This document shows positions 1 through 10,140 of a DNA stretch of 64,000 nucleotides, one piece after another. The DNA is taken from positions 186,001 through 250,000 of the forward strand of contig CP136537.1 of the NCBI GenBank assembly GCA_051016155.1, written 5' to 3'. The position numbers and the translations under genes are program-made. The stretch comes from RCC90-49c sp051016155. Its GTDB lineage: Bacteria > Bacteroidota > Bacteroidia > Cytophagales > Amoebophilaceae. Position 1 is the first letter of the stretch; each line of letters opens with the position of its first letter. The notes under the pieces are model-generated. The model had not been told where the DNA came from and made no database searches. It saw nothing but the letters and a program-made list of their open reading frames with translations.

Positions 1-593
1 CAAGAGAGACACAATGTCTGACGAACAAACAAGTGGAAGCAATACACAGACATGACCTACAAGAGGAAGTAACGAAACAAGAAGGTGCGGTGTCAGATGC
101 ACAAAAAGCAGTTAAAGCAAAAGCCGAGGAGCTAGGCTATCAAGTACAAGACTGGCCAAAAGGAAGTAAGACGCTCACATTGAACGGCATAACGATGACG
201 CTCAGAACTATTGCCAGTGGCTCAGTAAATCAGAACTACAATAAAGTAGGCATTGTAAAACGTGAGGATACTGGCGGATATACCATCGGAACTGACCGAA
301 CTCGTACTGCTAATGGCGTTTATCAACTACCACGTACTGTCAACGTTTGTGTAGAATTTGATCTGCCAGGGGATGGTCGAAGTGCAGAGGGGTACAGTAT
401 TGGATGGGTTGGAAGACAAGGACAAGAAACAGGAGTACTACCGCTAGCTGACCAACCAAGAGTTTTTCTTGGAGACTCTACAAATTTAGGATCAAGAGCA
501 GCAAAAAGATGGTTAGGGGCATTTATTATTCAGACTCCTGACAATGCAAAGAACATAGTGGTAATGCTGCCAACACTGCAGTTGATGAACTAA
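1..593 (+). CDS. Unknown protein, 5' end outside window
   Basis: The reading frame is open to the left edge, so the first in-frame start (GTG at 33) is probably not the true one. The visible part has a short charged stretch that looks helical (about residues 5-35), then a region rich in Gly, Thr and Asn that looks like beta structure, with a possible binding or fibre-like fold. I recognise no family. It lies upstream of the CIS baseplate gene on the same strand, so a role as a CIS fibre or accessory is possible but only inferred from position. An ATG at 14 opens a different frame that stops after 13 codons. Confidence 0.5.
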   Translation, partial: RETQCLTNKQVEAIHRHDLQEEVTKQEGAVSDAQKAVKAKAEELGYQVQDWPKGSKTLTLNGITMTLRTIASGSVNQNYNKVGIVKREDTGGYTIGTDRTRTANGVYQLPRTVNVCVEFDLPGDGRSAEGYSIGWVGRQGQETGVLPLADQPRVFLGDSTNLGSRAAKRWLGAFIIQTPDNAKNIVVMLPTLQLMN

Positions 594-897
594 GGGCAAC
601 TGCCAACCCAACTGGCGCGGAACTTAGTTCCGTGACAATGATCAAACTGGCGCAAGTCTCCTGGCTTGTGCCAGCTCTTCAGGCTGACGCAAGCTCTAAA
701 CGTACACCAATTCCTCTTAGTCCACACTGGCACGGAAGCCCTTCGCCTGTGCCAAGAAGGCTGCAAGCCGTTGCTTGGTTTTGTCTCTATTTCAGGCTAC
801 TTTTTATATAAACTTGCTTCAGAACGAAACAACTCTTTATTCCAAGTTACCTTTGTAGGTAAGTTTTTAAGAAAGCAGCCAAGCAAATACAACTACC
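594..897. other. Intergenic region with palindromic repeats
   Basis: No convincing gene. It contains a CGGAACT-T-AGTTCCG palindrome inside a GGCGCGGAACTTAG context (about 613-633) and a hairpin CTGGCGCAAG...CTTGTGCCAG (646-674). Both belong to small repeat families seen again at 10111, 11071, 51965 and 58085. A third palindrome, TGGCAC...GTGCCA, lies around 727-755. A 79-codon open frame here runs over these repeats and has no protein-like features. Confidence 0.6.
645..674. repeat. AACTGGCGC hairpin repeat
   Basis: AACTGGCGCAAG followed by an 8-base loop and CTTGTGCCAG forms a 10-bp stem with one mismatch. The inverted copy occurs at 10111-10140 and 11071-11099. No T-run follows, so it does not look like a standard terminator. 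The first nine bases match the motif that begins several toxin cassettes at 52-57 kb (AACTAGCGC). Confidence 0.6.
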
Positions 898-3390
898 GTG
901 AGTGAGCTTCCTAGTGTGCCCAGCCGGTTAGACGTCCTGCGCTACAGCTTCCTAAAGCAAAAAGGCATCGAATACATCCAGCAGCTGGCAGGCAAAGTAT
1001 GGACCGATTACAACGAACACGATCCTGGCATTACCATGCTCGAAGAGTTCTGCTATGCCCTGATGGACCTAGATTATCGGACCCAGTTTCATATTGAAGA
1101 CCTCTTAGCCCCTCCTCCCCACCAAGCTCAGAAAGGGAATATCAAGCACTTCTACCGCGCAGAAGAAATTCTACCCTGCAATCCACTGACTAGCACTGAT
1201 TTTTTAAAGCTGATCGTGGATGTGCCAGGCGTCAAGAATGCAAAAATTGCTTTGAGCCAAGGCCCTCAAGAAATCAAAGGAGGCTATAAAATATTTCTTG
1301 ACTTGGAAGAGCGGGCCCTTCAAAAGGCCCAAGAAGCGCAAATCATCACCACGGTCAAGCAAAGGCTCTATCAGCACCGCAACCTGTGTGAAGACTTTTT
1401 TGAAGTAAGCCTTCTCAAGCCCCTCTACGTGCGTATCAATGCAGCCATTGAAGTCCAAACAGCCCTGACCCCAGAAGAAAGTGCCATGCTGTATGCAGAG
1501 CTGCTCTTCAACGTCAGGTCGTTCATGGCCCCTTATGTGCAATTCTACTCTTTGAGGAATAGGCTGATTGACCAACAAAAGACTGTGGACGAAATATTCA
1601 CAGGGCCTTTGTTAGAGCAAGGCTATGTGGACGAGCAAGCGCTGGCGCAAAGTGCAGCGCGGTCGGTCATCTACGTCTCTGAGATTTTGCAGCGCGTGAC
1701 AGAGATAGAAAAAATAGACAGTGTGACTCAATTTTCTGTCTTTACTGATGCAACAGAAGCGCGCAGCGCCATGGTGATAGAAGTGCCCTACGACAGCGTG
1801 CCCCGCATAGATGTGGACCATAGCACAGTCACTATTTATCACAAAGGAGCCCCTATACTGCTCAATAGAGCCAAGGTAAGACAGTACTTTCAAGAAATTG
1901 TCCATGAACGTGTTTTCAAAAGAGCTTCTTTGACTGAAGAAGAGATTGCCGTCCGCAAGGGGCGATACAGAAATCTATCGACCTACGTTTCTATCCAACA
2001 TGATTTTCCTTTGATCTACAGCGTAGGCCACGAAGGCCTGCCCTATTCAGCTCCTAAAGAACAAAAAGCCCAAGCCAACCAGCTCAAAGGGTACTTGATG
2101 TTTTTTGACCAGCTCCTTGTCAACTACCTCGCCCAGCTGGCGCATGTCAAGGACCTACTGGCCATACACTCTCCTGAAAACAGAACTTACTTTGGCCAGT
2201 TCCCTAAGGACGTGCCCTATTTAGAGACCTTGATAAAACACCCTGACCTGAACGAGGAAAGAGAGCTAGACACGGCGTTCAAAGTGCAGAGAAGGTACTT
2301 GGGCATTACCCCAGGCACGCATGGCCACAAGGACAGCCCTCCTAGATCACAGGCAGAGGCTGTCTATCAGCAGTACCTCAGCAGGATATTAGAAAGAAAA
2401 GAACACCACAGAATCAAAAAGAACGCTACGCTCGATCATCTCTTGGCTCGGTTTGCTGAAGTCTTTACAGACTACTCTGTCCTTGTTTACAGCCCCTTGC
2501 GTGAGAAGGCCGTTAAAGCCATGATGTATAATAAAAGCCTTTTCTTGAGAGATTACCTGGCCATTAGCAGAGACAGAAGCAAAGGCTTGGACATGACAGG
2601 CGCCCTCAATGAGACTTGGGACAGTGAAAACATCACTGGCTTTGAGCGCCGTATCTATCGCTCATTAGGCATCAAAAACCTCCAACGAAGATTTTTATAC
2701 GAAATCCTTAAGAGCAATTTCTATGTAGAGCAAGGCCTTGAGCACCACAGCTTACAACTTTTTTTAGGAGAAAACCTGCAGTCAAAGTATGACAATCTAT
2801 TCATCTTCAAAGGCAACTTTCCTCAAATCCAGAACTTGGCCATCAGACATGGCGTAGATGAAGCAAACTACGAAATTGTAGAAAATGCAGAAGGCAATTA
2901 TGACCTCCAGCTCTACGTAGCCAAAGAAGCGCACAAGTCGATTCAATTGGTCAATAAGGAAGTCGTCATTAAAACGGTTGAACAAGCAAGCATGCTCATC
3001 AAGCAAGCAGTAAAGTTCTTCAGAACCTTCAACCGAGAGAGCGAAGGATTTCATTTGGTAGAGCACATTCTTTTGAGAAATAGCACCACTTTTCAAGGCA
3101 CCAATGACCCTTATTCATTCATGATGACGATGGTTTTCCCTTCTTGGCCTGCTCGCTTCCAAAAAAACTCCTTCAGGAACATGGTGCACAAACTGATCAT
3201 GCTCGAGAGTCCTGCCCATGTGTTTGTCAATATCCTATGGCTCGACCTAGAAGAAATGGAAACCTTTGAGCGCGCCTACAAAGAGTGGATTGTACTCAAA
3301 GGCACGCGCCCAGCAGCCGATCCGCAGCTGCACGCTGCTGCCAAGAATCTACTAGGGCTGATGATGCTATATGCCAGCGAAGAGGGGTAG
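898..3390 (+). CDS. CIS baseplate protein (Afp12/gp6-like)
   Basis: This 830-residue protein looks like a large baseplate wedge component of a contractile injection system. The N-terminal region has the signature WTDYNEHDPGITMLE (about residues 36-50), followed by a conserved DLDYRTQF, which is typical of these components in bacteroidete CIS loci. The rest is a long mixed alpha/beta protein without membrane segments or a signal peptide, as expected for cytoplasmic assembly. Translation probably starts at GTG 898, only seven codons upstream of the conserved part. The tape-measure gene follows after 142 bases on the same strand. The assignment to the Afp12 type rather than another baseplate component is from memory of the motif and is less sure than the CIS role itself. 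Confidence 0.72.
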   Translation: MSELPSVPSRLDVLRYSFLKQKGIEYIQQLAGKVWTDYNEHDPGITMLEEFCYALMDLDYRTQFHIEDLLAPPPHQAQKGNIKHFYRAEEILPCNPLTSTDFLKLIVDVPGVKNAKIALSQGPQEIKGGYKIFLDLEERALQKAQEAQIITTVKQRLYQHRNLCEDFFEVSLLKPLYVRINAAIEVQTALTPEESAMLYAELLFNVRSFMAPYVQFYSLRNRLIDQQKTVDEIFTGPLLEQGYVDEQALAQSAARSVIYVSEILQRVTEIEKIDSVTQFSVFTDATEARSAMVIEVPYDSVPRIDVDHSTVTIYHKGAPILLNRAKVRQYFQEIVHERVFKRASLTEEEIAVRKGRYRNLSTYVSIQHDFPLIYSVGHEGLPYSAPKEQKAQANQLKGYLMFFDQLLVNYLAQLAHVKDLLAIHSPENRTYFGQFPKDVPYLETLIKHPDLNEERELDTAFKVQRRYLGITPGTHGHKDSPPRSQAEAVYQQYLSRILERKEHHRIKKNATLDHLLARFAEVFTDYSVLVYSPLREKAVKAMMYNKSLFLRDYLAISRDRSKGLDMTGALNETWDSENITGFERRIYRSLGIKNLQRRFLYEILKSNFYVEQGLEHHSLQLFLGENLQSKYDNLFIFKGNFPQIQNLAIRHGVDEANYEIVENAEGNYDLQLYVAKEAHKSIQLVNKEVVIKTVEQASMLIKQAVKFFRTFNRESEGFHLVEHILLRNSTTFQGTNDPYSFMMTMVFPSWPARFQKNSFRNMVHKLIMLESPAHVFVNILWLDLEEMETFERAYKEWIVLKGTRPAADPQLHAAAKNLLGLMMLYASEEG

Positions 3391-3397
3391 AAGATAT

Positions 3398-3500
3398 TGA
3401 GGCTGTTGCAAAATGCATCCAATACTGCTAGCGGCACTTAAAAAAGAACCCTTATAGACCTAGAAAAACTCTTGCAACCATGCAATAATACAATGATCTT
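3398..3500 (+). repeat. Intergenic repeat, TGTTGCAAAA family
   Basis: About 100 bases beginning GAGGCTGTTGCAAAAT and ending near ATGCAATAATACAATGATC. Related copies lie at 35048, 36468, 38649 and 40597 (same strand) and, inverted, at 14090, 40508, 60730 and 61842. It fills the gap between the baseplate and tape-measure genes. Confidence 0.7.
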
Positions 3501-3532
3501 AGACCTTGCGTAACATTGACAAATAAGCAGAA

Positions 3533-6500
3533 GTGCTCACTACGCAACCTACCTTGGCCAGCCACGATCATATCATCATGCGGCAAGTGCTAGAACTGCA
3601 AGTCACTAGCCAGAAGCACCTAGACGCGTTGCAGCGCGGCCTAGGTCCCCACTTTGAGGAACAGCTCAGCCAGCTGCTCGACCAAATTTTCTCTCAACAG
3701 GTGCCTGACGAGGTGGTCATAACACTGGAAGAGCTACAGATAGACTTGGGGGCTATTTCCTCAGCGTCGATGGTGCAAGAGACCCTTGTGCAGCTACAAA
3801 AAAAGCTCCCTGTCCTGCTCCAAGAGCAAGTAGAGGAAGCCCTGCACGATCCCCGAAAGCGACAAATCACCCCCCTGCCCGAAGCCAAGCGCAAGGCAGT
3901 GCAGCACTACCTCACCCACGGCTATTTTGCCTGGTGGATGCCTACAGAGGCCCAAAGAGCCACAGAAGCTGTTTACTTAGACTTGATTGAGGAGCAACCT
4001 GAAGCACTGCAGGCCCTTTGGTGGGAACTCAGAGAGAGCCCCAAAGCCATTCAAAGGGTTGTCACCCAGTTTTCTCGAGCTACCCTGCAAAAGACCATTC
4101 GGCTGCTGGACCGCACACATGGGGGCGCCATCATTGCCCTGGCCGAAGACTTAGTGGCTTTGCAGCAAGCACGTCCATTAGTAGCCATGAGCGAGACCGC
4201 GTTTGTCCAGGCCACCTGGACAGCTGTACTATCGCAGACGCTCGTGGCTAGGCCTACATCCAATGCCCCTACGTGGGTCCAAGCCAGCTTGAGGAAGCTG
4301 GCCCAAGGACTAGGCACGAGCTATCCTGCTTTGCTGTTCACACTGGCTGAGCACCTAGAGCAGCGCAAGGGGCAGCATACCTGGCGCAGTAACCTGCCTC
4401 TTTTAGTGCCTCATCTACAAGAAGCCTTGGCAACTACCGCTGCACAGGCCACCCGTCCAACGCCTTTGGCAAGGCTCATTCAGCGCTTTGACACCTTGCT
4501 GGCAACGCCTCAGCAGGAGCAGCACCATGAACTAGCAACCTTGTTAGAAAAGATAGTAGCGCAGGCCAGCCCGTCAGTAGTTCGAAAGTTGCTCATGGGC
4601 TGGATACAGCACCAAGCACATATCCCCCGATTAGTACGTAGCCTTCCAGCGTCCCAGCTTGCCCAAATAGTCACCCTCTTGCAGCCTACTCTTCAACCTA
4701 CTTTTCAAGTGCTGCAACGCTTGGGAGCAGCGGTAGCCAGACAGAAGCTGCTGGATAGGAGCATCCTGGACCAGCAACTAACACAGTTCACATTACAATA
4801 CCTCCAAAGGCAACCCCATGCGCAGGCCCCCCAACACTACCTGACAAGGCTACTCCCGCAGCTTGCCCAACAAACAGGCCTTCCTCTTCATCAGTGGCAA
4901 GCAGCAGTGCTGCAGCACCAAGCTTCATGGAAACGATTACATCCTTCCCAGATAATCGACGAAGTAATGGCTACGCTATTGCAGCTAGTGGCGCCTGAGA
5001 AGCCCCTTGAGGAGACTGCACCAAAGGAGCATCCAATCGATGAAAAAACACAGCCTACCGTCTCTGAAGACCCAGCCACACCGCCTGAAGCACCCAACAC
5101 TGCTGCTGTTAGTCTACTCTCCCTAAGCCATGCCCTCTTGCATGAACTCCAGCTGGCTATTGCCAGGGAAAAACTACCCGACAAAGCTGAGGCAAGGCGA
5201 CAGCTGAAGAAGCTGCAAGACATCTTGGAAGACATCTTGCATGCGTCACCCCCTTCTGCCAGGCAGGAGCAAGCCTGGATAGCCACCTTCAGCAAGCTAC
5301 TGGCAGCAGTGGTTCCTCATACACCAGTGCAGCCACCTGAGCTCCCTAGTCTCCAGGCCTGGGGACAACAGCTAAGTAACGAGCCCAGTAGGGACGCAAG
5401 GCAAAGCACTATCAAGCACTTTACCCGCGCGCTGGCCACTATGCTCCAGCACCGTCCCTCCAAGGCTGCCCATGAGCCGCTATCATTAGCCGTCCTGCAG
5501 GATTTTTTGCGAGAAGGCATACTCCCCGCTGGCTATACTAGCCAGGCAGCTTTGGTAGACACTTTGGTGCAAGGCCTGCAGCAAAGAACCCTACAGCAAA
5601 CCATCCGTACCCTGCTGCAACAAAAAGAGAGCAGCCACAGGCTGGCGGCAATACTCCCTGCCGAGTCCCTTGCTCAGCTGGTCGCTGCCCTCTCTCCACT
5701 CAGCCCTGCCACGCTAGCCACCTATCAGACCGTATTGCTCAAAGCAGACCTGCTCCCTGCAGCCACTTTAGCAGAGAAGCGCCGTGCGCTGGACGTCCTG
5801 TTGCTAGAGGCTTTGGGCCAAGGCCCCCCAACAAGTGCGCACCAGTTCGTCCAGCACATTTTGTTGCGCATTTCTCAACAAACACACCTGCCCAAAAAAG
5901 AAGTATTCAGAAAAGTGACCTTTGTAGTGGACCAACATGAGCACACTGCTCCCGTAGCTAATATCCTAGCTGCATTGCGCCCCACCTGGAAGGGAAGCAC
6001 TGAGGAAGTAGCAGAAAAGCTAGAACTGGCCCTTTTACCTATCTATCAAGCCCTGCATCAGCTCCTTCCCCCAAACGCGCTGTCCCAATACCAAGCCATC
6101 TTGTTGCCTGCCATGAAGCAAGCCATCCGCCAAGGAATGGCTGCTGACACACTAGCAAAACAAGTCGCCCATATGGTAGAAGCAGTTGCACCCTCTCTTG
6201 GTCCTGTGCAACAGAGCGCTGTGCAAGACACCCTCAAAAGTAGTCTCCAGCCCCTCATCATCGAACACCAAAAGAGGCTAGAAAAAGACTGGCAATACTT
6301 CTTACAGACAGGCGTGTTAGGCTCTCCCTACACTGCCCCGCATGCCCTGTGGGAGGCTTTTTTGACAAGCGCCCCCAAACGCGTGCAGAAGAGCATGGAT
6401 GAGATGCTCCAGCAGCCTCATACTAGAAAGAGACTGGTGGTTAGCTTGCGCAACCAGGATTTGGCGCAGTTCGTAGCGCTGCGCAACGAAAAACACGCCA

Positions 6501-9500
6501 AGACGATCCAGCAAGCCCTTGATAGCCTCTATCACTTATGGACCTATGCAAGCACCCACCCAATGTCTCCACAAGACTTTCGGCATGCGTTGTGGGAGGC
6601 AGCGCTAACGCAGTTATCGAAACAAGCTGCAGAAGATTTTCAAGCCAAGCCCTGGCTGGCAGACACTTTGGCTACACTGGCAGAGACACTCAACATCGAG
6701 CGCCTGGCTTTGCTCGATGCGTTGATGATAGCTACCCAAGCAGGGCTACCCCCTACAAAAGGAGCACAAGATTTTATCAAGCAACTCCGAGACCTCCAGC
6801 AGGAGGGACACAAAGCCGTGCAGCAACAGGCCCATCAGGCTTGGCCCGAACAGGCGACACTGCGCGACCTCCATACACTGCTAGCACAAGGGCTTACTGC
6901 TTGGGGCACACACAAAGCCAGTGCTCTTACTCGGTTAGAGCAGGAGCTGACGCAGCTTATCAGTACACAGAAGGACGCTGTCAGAAAACTACTGCTTACG
7001 CTGCCTAACCAAGAACGGGTAGCACAGCGACTGGCCTACTACTTTGGTGAGGATACCTTCCAGCGCTTTATAGTCCTTTTGGCCCCTGAAGCCCATCTCT
7101 TTTTCCAGCAGTTCCTGATGGGGATGTCCTCTGTACAGCTGACGGCTATCTCAGATCGCTTAGACCCTTTTACCTGGCAAAAACACAACGAAGCAGCTGT
7201 GTTGGCCTATCTGCTCCAGAACCATGCCGCTCCATTCGATCCCCAAGCATGGGTCAAGTATCACCTGGCAAAGCTCAACCAAACATTAGGGCTAAGCCCC
7301 AGTCAAGTGCAGCAAGCCTTGGAAAAAATTGTAGCAGCGAGCCTAGGACAAGCGCAGGCCTTCTCTCCTACTCCAGCAGACCAGTTAGATCAATACGCAA
7401 CGCAGCTAAGTCAAGCATTGGGGGTGAGCGTGAGTCGGGTACAGAAAGCCTTGAAAAAAATTGTACCAGTCCAAGCGCAGGACCTCTCTCCTACTCCAGC
7501 AGACCAGTTAGATCAATACGCAACGCAGCTCAGCCAAGCATTGGGGGTGAGCCTCAGCCAAGTGCAAGCTGCTTTAGAAAAAATACTACCCGAAAATCTG
7601 GTTCAAGCCCAGGCCTTCTCTACTACTCCAGCAGACCAGTTGGCTCAGTATGCAACGCAGCTAAGTCAGACATTGGGGGTGAGCATGAGTCAGGTACAGA
7701 AAGCCTTGGAAAAAATTGTACCAGACAGTCTATTCCAAACGCAGGCCCTCGCTCCCACTCCAGCAGGCCAGTTAGCTCAATATGCAACCCAGCTCAGCCA
7801 AGCGTTGGGCGTGAGCCTGGGCCAAGTGCAAGCTGCTTTAGAAAAAGTTCTAACCAAAAGCTTAGGCTCAGCCCAGGAAGGGCCTTCTGCTACTACAACT
7901 CCGTTGACTCAGTACGCAACGCAGCTAAGTCAAGCATTGGGGGTGAGCCTCAGTCAAGTACAAGCTGCTTTCGAGAAAATACTACCCGAAAATCTGGTTC
8001 AAGCCCAGGCCTTCTCTCCTACTCCAGCAGACCAGTTGGCTCAGTATGCAACGCAGCTGAGCCAAGCCCTGGGGGTGAGCCTCAGTCAAGTGCAAGCTGC
8101 TTTCGAGAAAATACTACCCGAAAATCTGGTTCAAGCCCAGGCCTTCTCTCCTACTCCAGCAGACCAGTTAGATCAGTACGCAACGCAGCTAAGTCAAGCA
8201 TTGGGGGTGAGCCTCAGCCAAGTGCAAGCTGCTTTCGAGAAAGTTCTAACCAAAAGCCTAGGCTCAGCCCAGGACGCGCCTGCTGCTACTACAGCTCAAT
8301 TGGTTCAATACGCAACGCAGCTAAGTCAAGCATTGGGGGTGAGCGTGAGTCGGGTACAGAAAGCCTTGAAAAAAATTGTACCAGTCCAAGCGCAGGCCCT
8401 CTCTCCTACTCCAGCAGACCAGTTAGATCAATACGCAACGCAGCTCAGCCAAGCGTTGGGGGTGAGTGTGAGTCAGGTGCAGTCTGCGTTGGAGAGTGTT
8501 CTACCCAAAAGTTTGATCCAAGCCCAGGGTGCACCGTCTGTTACTACCGCTCTGCTGACGCAGTACGCATCTGAGCTAAGCCAGGCGCTGGGTGTGAGCC
8601 TGGGCCAAGTGCAAGCTGCTTTAGAAAAAGTTCTAACCAAAAGCCTAGGCTCAGCCCAGGACGCACCTGCTGCTACTACAGCTCCGTTGACTCAGTATGC
8701 AACGCAGCTCAGCCAAGCCCTGGGGGTGAGCCTGGGCCAAGTGCAAGCTGCTTTGGAGAAAGTCTTGCCGGCGGGCCTAGGGCAAGTGCAGGCTGCTTTG
8801 GAGAAAATACTGCCCACGAGCCTACGCCAAGCCCAGAACACACCTGCCGCTACTACAACTCTGTTGACTCAGTATGCAACGCAGCTCAGCCAAGCGTTGG
8901 GGGTGAGCCTCAGTCAAGTGCGGGCTGCTTTAGAAAAAGTTTTAACCAAAAGCCTAGGCTCAGCCCAGGACGCACCTGCTGCTACTACAGCTCCGTTGAC
9001 TCAGTATGCAACGCACCTGAGCCAGGCGCTGGGGGTGAGCCTGGGCCAAGTGCAGGCTGCTTTTGAGAAAATACTGCCCACGAGCCTACGCCAAGCCCAG
9101 GACACACCTGCTTCGCTAGCCGCCTTACTGACTCAATACGCAGCGCAGCTCAGCCAAGCGCTGGGGGTAAGTACAGATGTACTCAAGGCAGCGCTGGACA
9201 AACAAAGCTTTGAACCGCAGCACGGTGCGTCAAGAGAACGCATCCAAGCGTCCCCTCTGCCTGAACAGGACAAAGTATTGCTTCCTGAAGAGGAAGCGTT
9301 GTCTCTCAAAGAGGAGAAAGAAGAAGAGTCGGTGCCACAAGAAGTATTCAAAGTATATGTACAAAATGGCGGCGTGGTGTTGTTATGGCCCTTCCTAGAA
9401 CAGCTCTTTGAAGACCAGGGATTCATAAAAAAACATGCCTTTGTCAGTGCAAAAGCTGTCAATAATGCGGTGCATACCCTACAATACTTGGCCACAGGAC

Positions 9501-10051
9501 AGCTAAATACTGCAGAGTGGAGGCTGCTACTGAACAAACTGCTCTGTGGTCTTGCCCATGACGATGTGGTGGCGCCTGGCTATCGCTTTCAGGAAGTAGA
9601 TGAAGCCCACGAAGCCCATGAAGCACTAGCTCCTGATCAGAACGGCTCCCCACCCAGCGAAGGGGAAGATGCAGGAACAGGCAACCAAGAGGAAAGCACA
9701 GAAAAGGAGGAAAGCGCAGAAAAGACGGTAGACTTGCCCCCAGAAGAGGCACAACTACAGAAAAATTGTCAGCAAGTACTGGAACTAGCCCTAGAAAAAT
9801 GGGAAGGCCTGAAGGAGCTCGAAAAACAGGAGGCATATGAAGCAGGTTTTACTGTAGAGGATTTTAAAGCATATTTTCTTAGACGGCACAGTATCCTGCG
9901 TCGTATTGAGGGCAAGGAGCTGAGCTATTGGCACCTGACGTTGCCCTTGGCTCCTTATGACGCGCAAGCGCTACATCCTCCTTGGTCTATGGACAGATTG
10001 CGCCTGCCTTGGATGCAAGAAGACTTAGTGGTCTTTTGGCCGCTTGAGTGA
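3533..10051 (+). CDS. CIS tape-measure-type protein with tandem repeats
   Basis: This 2172-residue protein looks like the large CIS_TMP-type tape measure proteins of bacteroidete contractile injection systems. The N-terminus (about residues 15-75) has the family pattern of a Q/L-rich helix followed by VPDEVVITLEELQIDLG. The body is very rich in Leu, Gln and Ala and almost all helical. About residues 1287-1880 are a tandem array of 44-residue units around QYATQLSQALGVSLSQVQ. The C-terminus holds an acidic linker (about 1905-1940 and 2030-2075) and then a conserved-looking end with VLLWPFLEQLFEDQGF. The start is GTG 3533. In tailed particles the tape measure sets tube length, so repeat number could affect particle length here; that is inference. 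A 441-codon open frame inside the repeats (7249-8574) is a shadow. Confidence 0.72.
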   Translation: MLTTQPTLASHDHIIMRQVLELQVTSQKHLDALQRGLGPHFEEQLSQLLDQIFSQQVPDEVVITLEELQIDLGAISSASMVQETLVQLQKKLPVLLQEQVEEALHDPRKRQITPLPEAKRKAVQHYLTHGYFAWWMPTEAQRATEAVYLDLIEEQPEALQALWWELRESPKAIQRVVTQFSRATLQKTIRLLDRTHGGAIIALAEDLVALQQARPLVAMSETAFVQATWTAVLSQTLVARPTSNAPTWVQASLRKLAQGLGTSYPALLFTLAEHLEQRKGQHTWRSNLPLLVPHLQEALATTAAQATRPTPLARLIQRFDTLLATPQQEQHHELATLLEKIVAQASPSVVRKLLMGWIQHQAHIPRLVRSLPASQLAQIVTLLQPTLQPTFQVLQRLGAAVARQKLLDRSILDQQLTQFTLQYLQRQPHAQAPQHYLTRLLPQLAQQTGLPLHQWQAAVLQHQASWKRLHPSQIIDEVMATLLQLVAPEKPLEETAPKEHPIDEKTQPTVSEDPATPPEAPNTAAVSLLSLSHALLHELQLAIAREKLPDKAEARRQLKKLQDILEDILHASPPSARQEQAWIATFSKLLAAVVPHTPVQPPELPSLQAWGQQLSNEPSRDARQSTIKHFTRALATMLQHRPSKAAHEPLSLAVLQDFLREGILPAGYTSQAALVDTLVQGLQQRTLQQTIRTLLQQKESSHRLAAILPAESLAQLVAALSPLSPATLATYQTVLLKADLLPAATLAEKRRALDVLLLEALGQGPPTSAHQFVQHILLRISQQTHLPKKEVFRKVTFVVDQHEHTAPVANILAALRPTWKGSTEEVAEKLELALLPIYQALHQLLPPNALSQYQAILLPAMKQAIRQGMAADTLAKQVAHMVEAVAPSLGPVQQSAVQDTLKSSLQPLIIEHQKRLEKDWQYFLQTGVLGSPYTAPHALWEAFLTSAPKRVQKSMDEMLQQPHTRKRLVVSLRNQDLAQFVALRNEKHAKTIQQALDSLYHLWTYASTHPMSPQDFRHALWEAALTQLSKQAAEDFQAKPWLADTLATLAETLNIERLALLDALMIATQAGLPPTKGAQDFIKQLRDLQQEGHKAVQQQAHQAWPEQATLRDLHTLLAQGLTAWGTHKASALTRLEQELTQLISTQKDAVRKLLLTLPNQERVAQRLAYYFGEDTFQRFIVLLAPEAHLFFQQFLMGMSSVQLTAISDRLDPFTWQKHNEAAVLAYLLQNHAAPFDPQAWVKYHLAKLNQTLGLSPSQVQQALEKIVAASLGQAQAFSPTPADQLDQYATQLSQALGVSVSRVQKALKKIVPVQAQDLSPTPADQLDQYATQLSQALGVSLSQVQAALEKILPENLVQAQAFSTTPADQLAQYATQLSQTLGVSMSQVQKALEKIVPDSLFQTQALAPTPAGQLAQYATQLSQALGVSLGQVQAALEKVLTKSLGSAQEGPSATTTPLTQYATQLSQALGVSLSQVQAAFEKILPENLVQAQAFSPTPADQLAQYATQLSQALGVSLSQVQAAFEKILPENLVQAQAFSPTPADQLDQYATQLSQALGVSLSQVQAAFEKVLTKSLGSAQDAPAATTAQLVQYATQLSQALGVSVSRVQKALKKIVPVQAQALSPTPADQLDQYATQLSQALGVSVSQVQSALESVLPKSLIQAQGAPSVTTALLTQYASELSQALGVSLGQVQAALEKVLTKSLGSAQDAPAATTAPLTQYATQLSQALGVSLGQVQAALEKVLPAGLGQVQAALEKILPTSLRQAQNTPAATTTLLTQYATQLSQALGVSLSQVRAALEKVLTKSLGSAQDAPAATTAPLTQYATHLSQALGVSLGQVQAAFEKILPTSLRQAQDTPASLAALLTQYAAQLSQALGVSTDVLKAALDKQSFEPQHGASRERIQASPLPEQDKVLLPEEEALSLKEEKEEESVPQEVFKVYVQNGGVVLLWPFLEQLFEDQGFIKKHAFVSAKAVNNAVHTLQYLATGQLNTAEWRLLLNKLLCGLAHDDVVAPGYRFQEVDEAHEAHEALAPDQNGSPPSEGEDAGTGNQEESTEKEESAEKTVDLPPEEAQLQKNCQQVLELALEKWEGLKELEKQEAYEAGFTVEDFKAYFLRRHSILRRIEGKELSYWHLTLPLAPYDAQALHPPWSMDRLRLPWMQEDLVVFWPLE
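7391..9180 (+). repeat. About 14 tandem ~132-bp coding repeats
   Basis: Fourteen units begin with QYA and share QYATQLSQALGVS, each near 44 residues (132 bases), with a partial extra unit just upstream (from about 7270). Two units lack three residues (the VPVQAQ type) and one carries an internal 15-residue duplication (LGQVQAALEK twice, about 8730-8820). At least four tail types alternate (ENLVQAQAF, TKSLGSAQ, VPVQAQ, TSLRQAQ), and some neighbouring units are nearly identical in DNA, which suggests recent unequal exchange. Confidence 0.85.
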
Positions 10052-10110
10052 GCTTCTGGTGGTCTAGGAGAAATTGGCTTGCGTTTTAAAGCTTACCTCA
10101 GCTGGAAGAA

Positions 10111-10140
10111 CTGGCACAAGCCTGGAGACTTGCGCCAGTT
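10111..10140 (-). repeat. AACTGGCGC hairpin repeat, inverted copy
   Basis: CTGGCACAAG, loop CCTGGAGA, CTTGCGCCAG then TT. This is the reverse complement of the element at 645-674. It lies in the 191-base gap after the tape-measure gene, which holds no gene. Confidence 0.6.

Noticed and set aside
645..674. Hairpin as a rho-independent terminator
   Set aside because: No T-run follows on either strand, and the same element occurs in different gene contexts; treated as a dispersed repeat.
666..905. 79-codon plus-strand open frame before the baseplate gene
   Set aside because: It runs across palindromic repeats, has an odd composition, overlaps the GTG start of the baseplate gene and has no protein-like features.
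7249..8574. 441-codon frame in the tape-measure repeats
   Set aside because: It is the +1 shadow of the 132-base coding repeats; Ser/Arg-rich periodic text follows from the repeat DNA.
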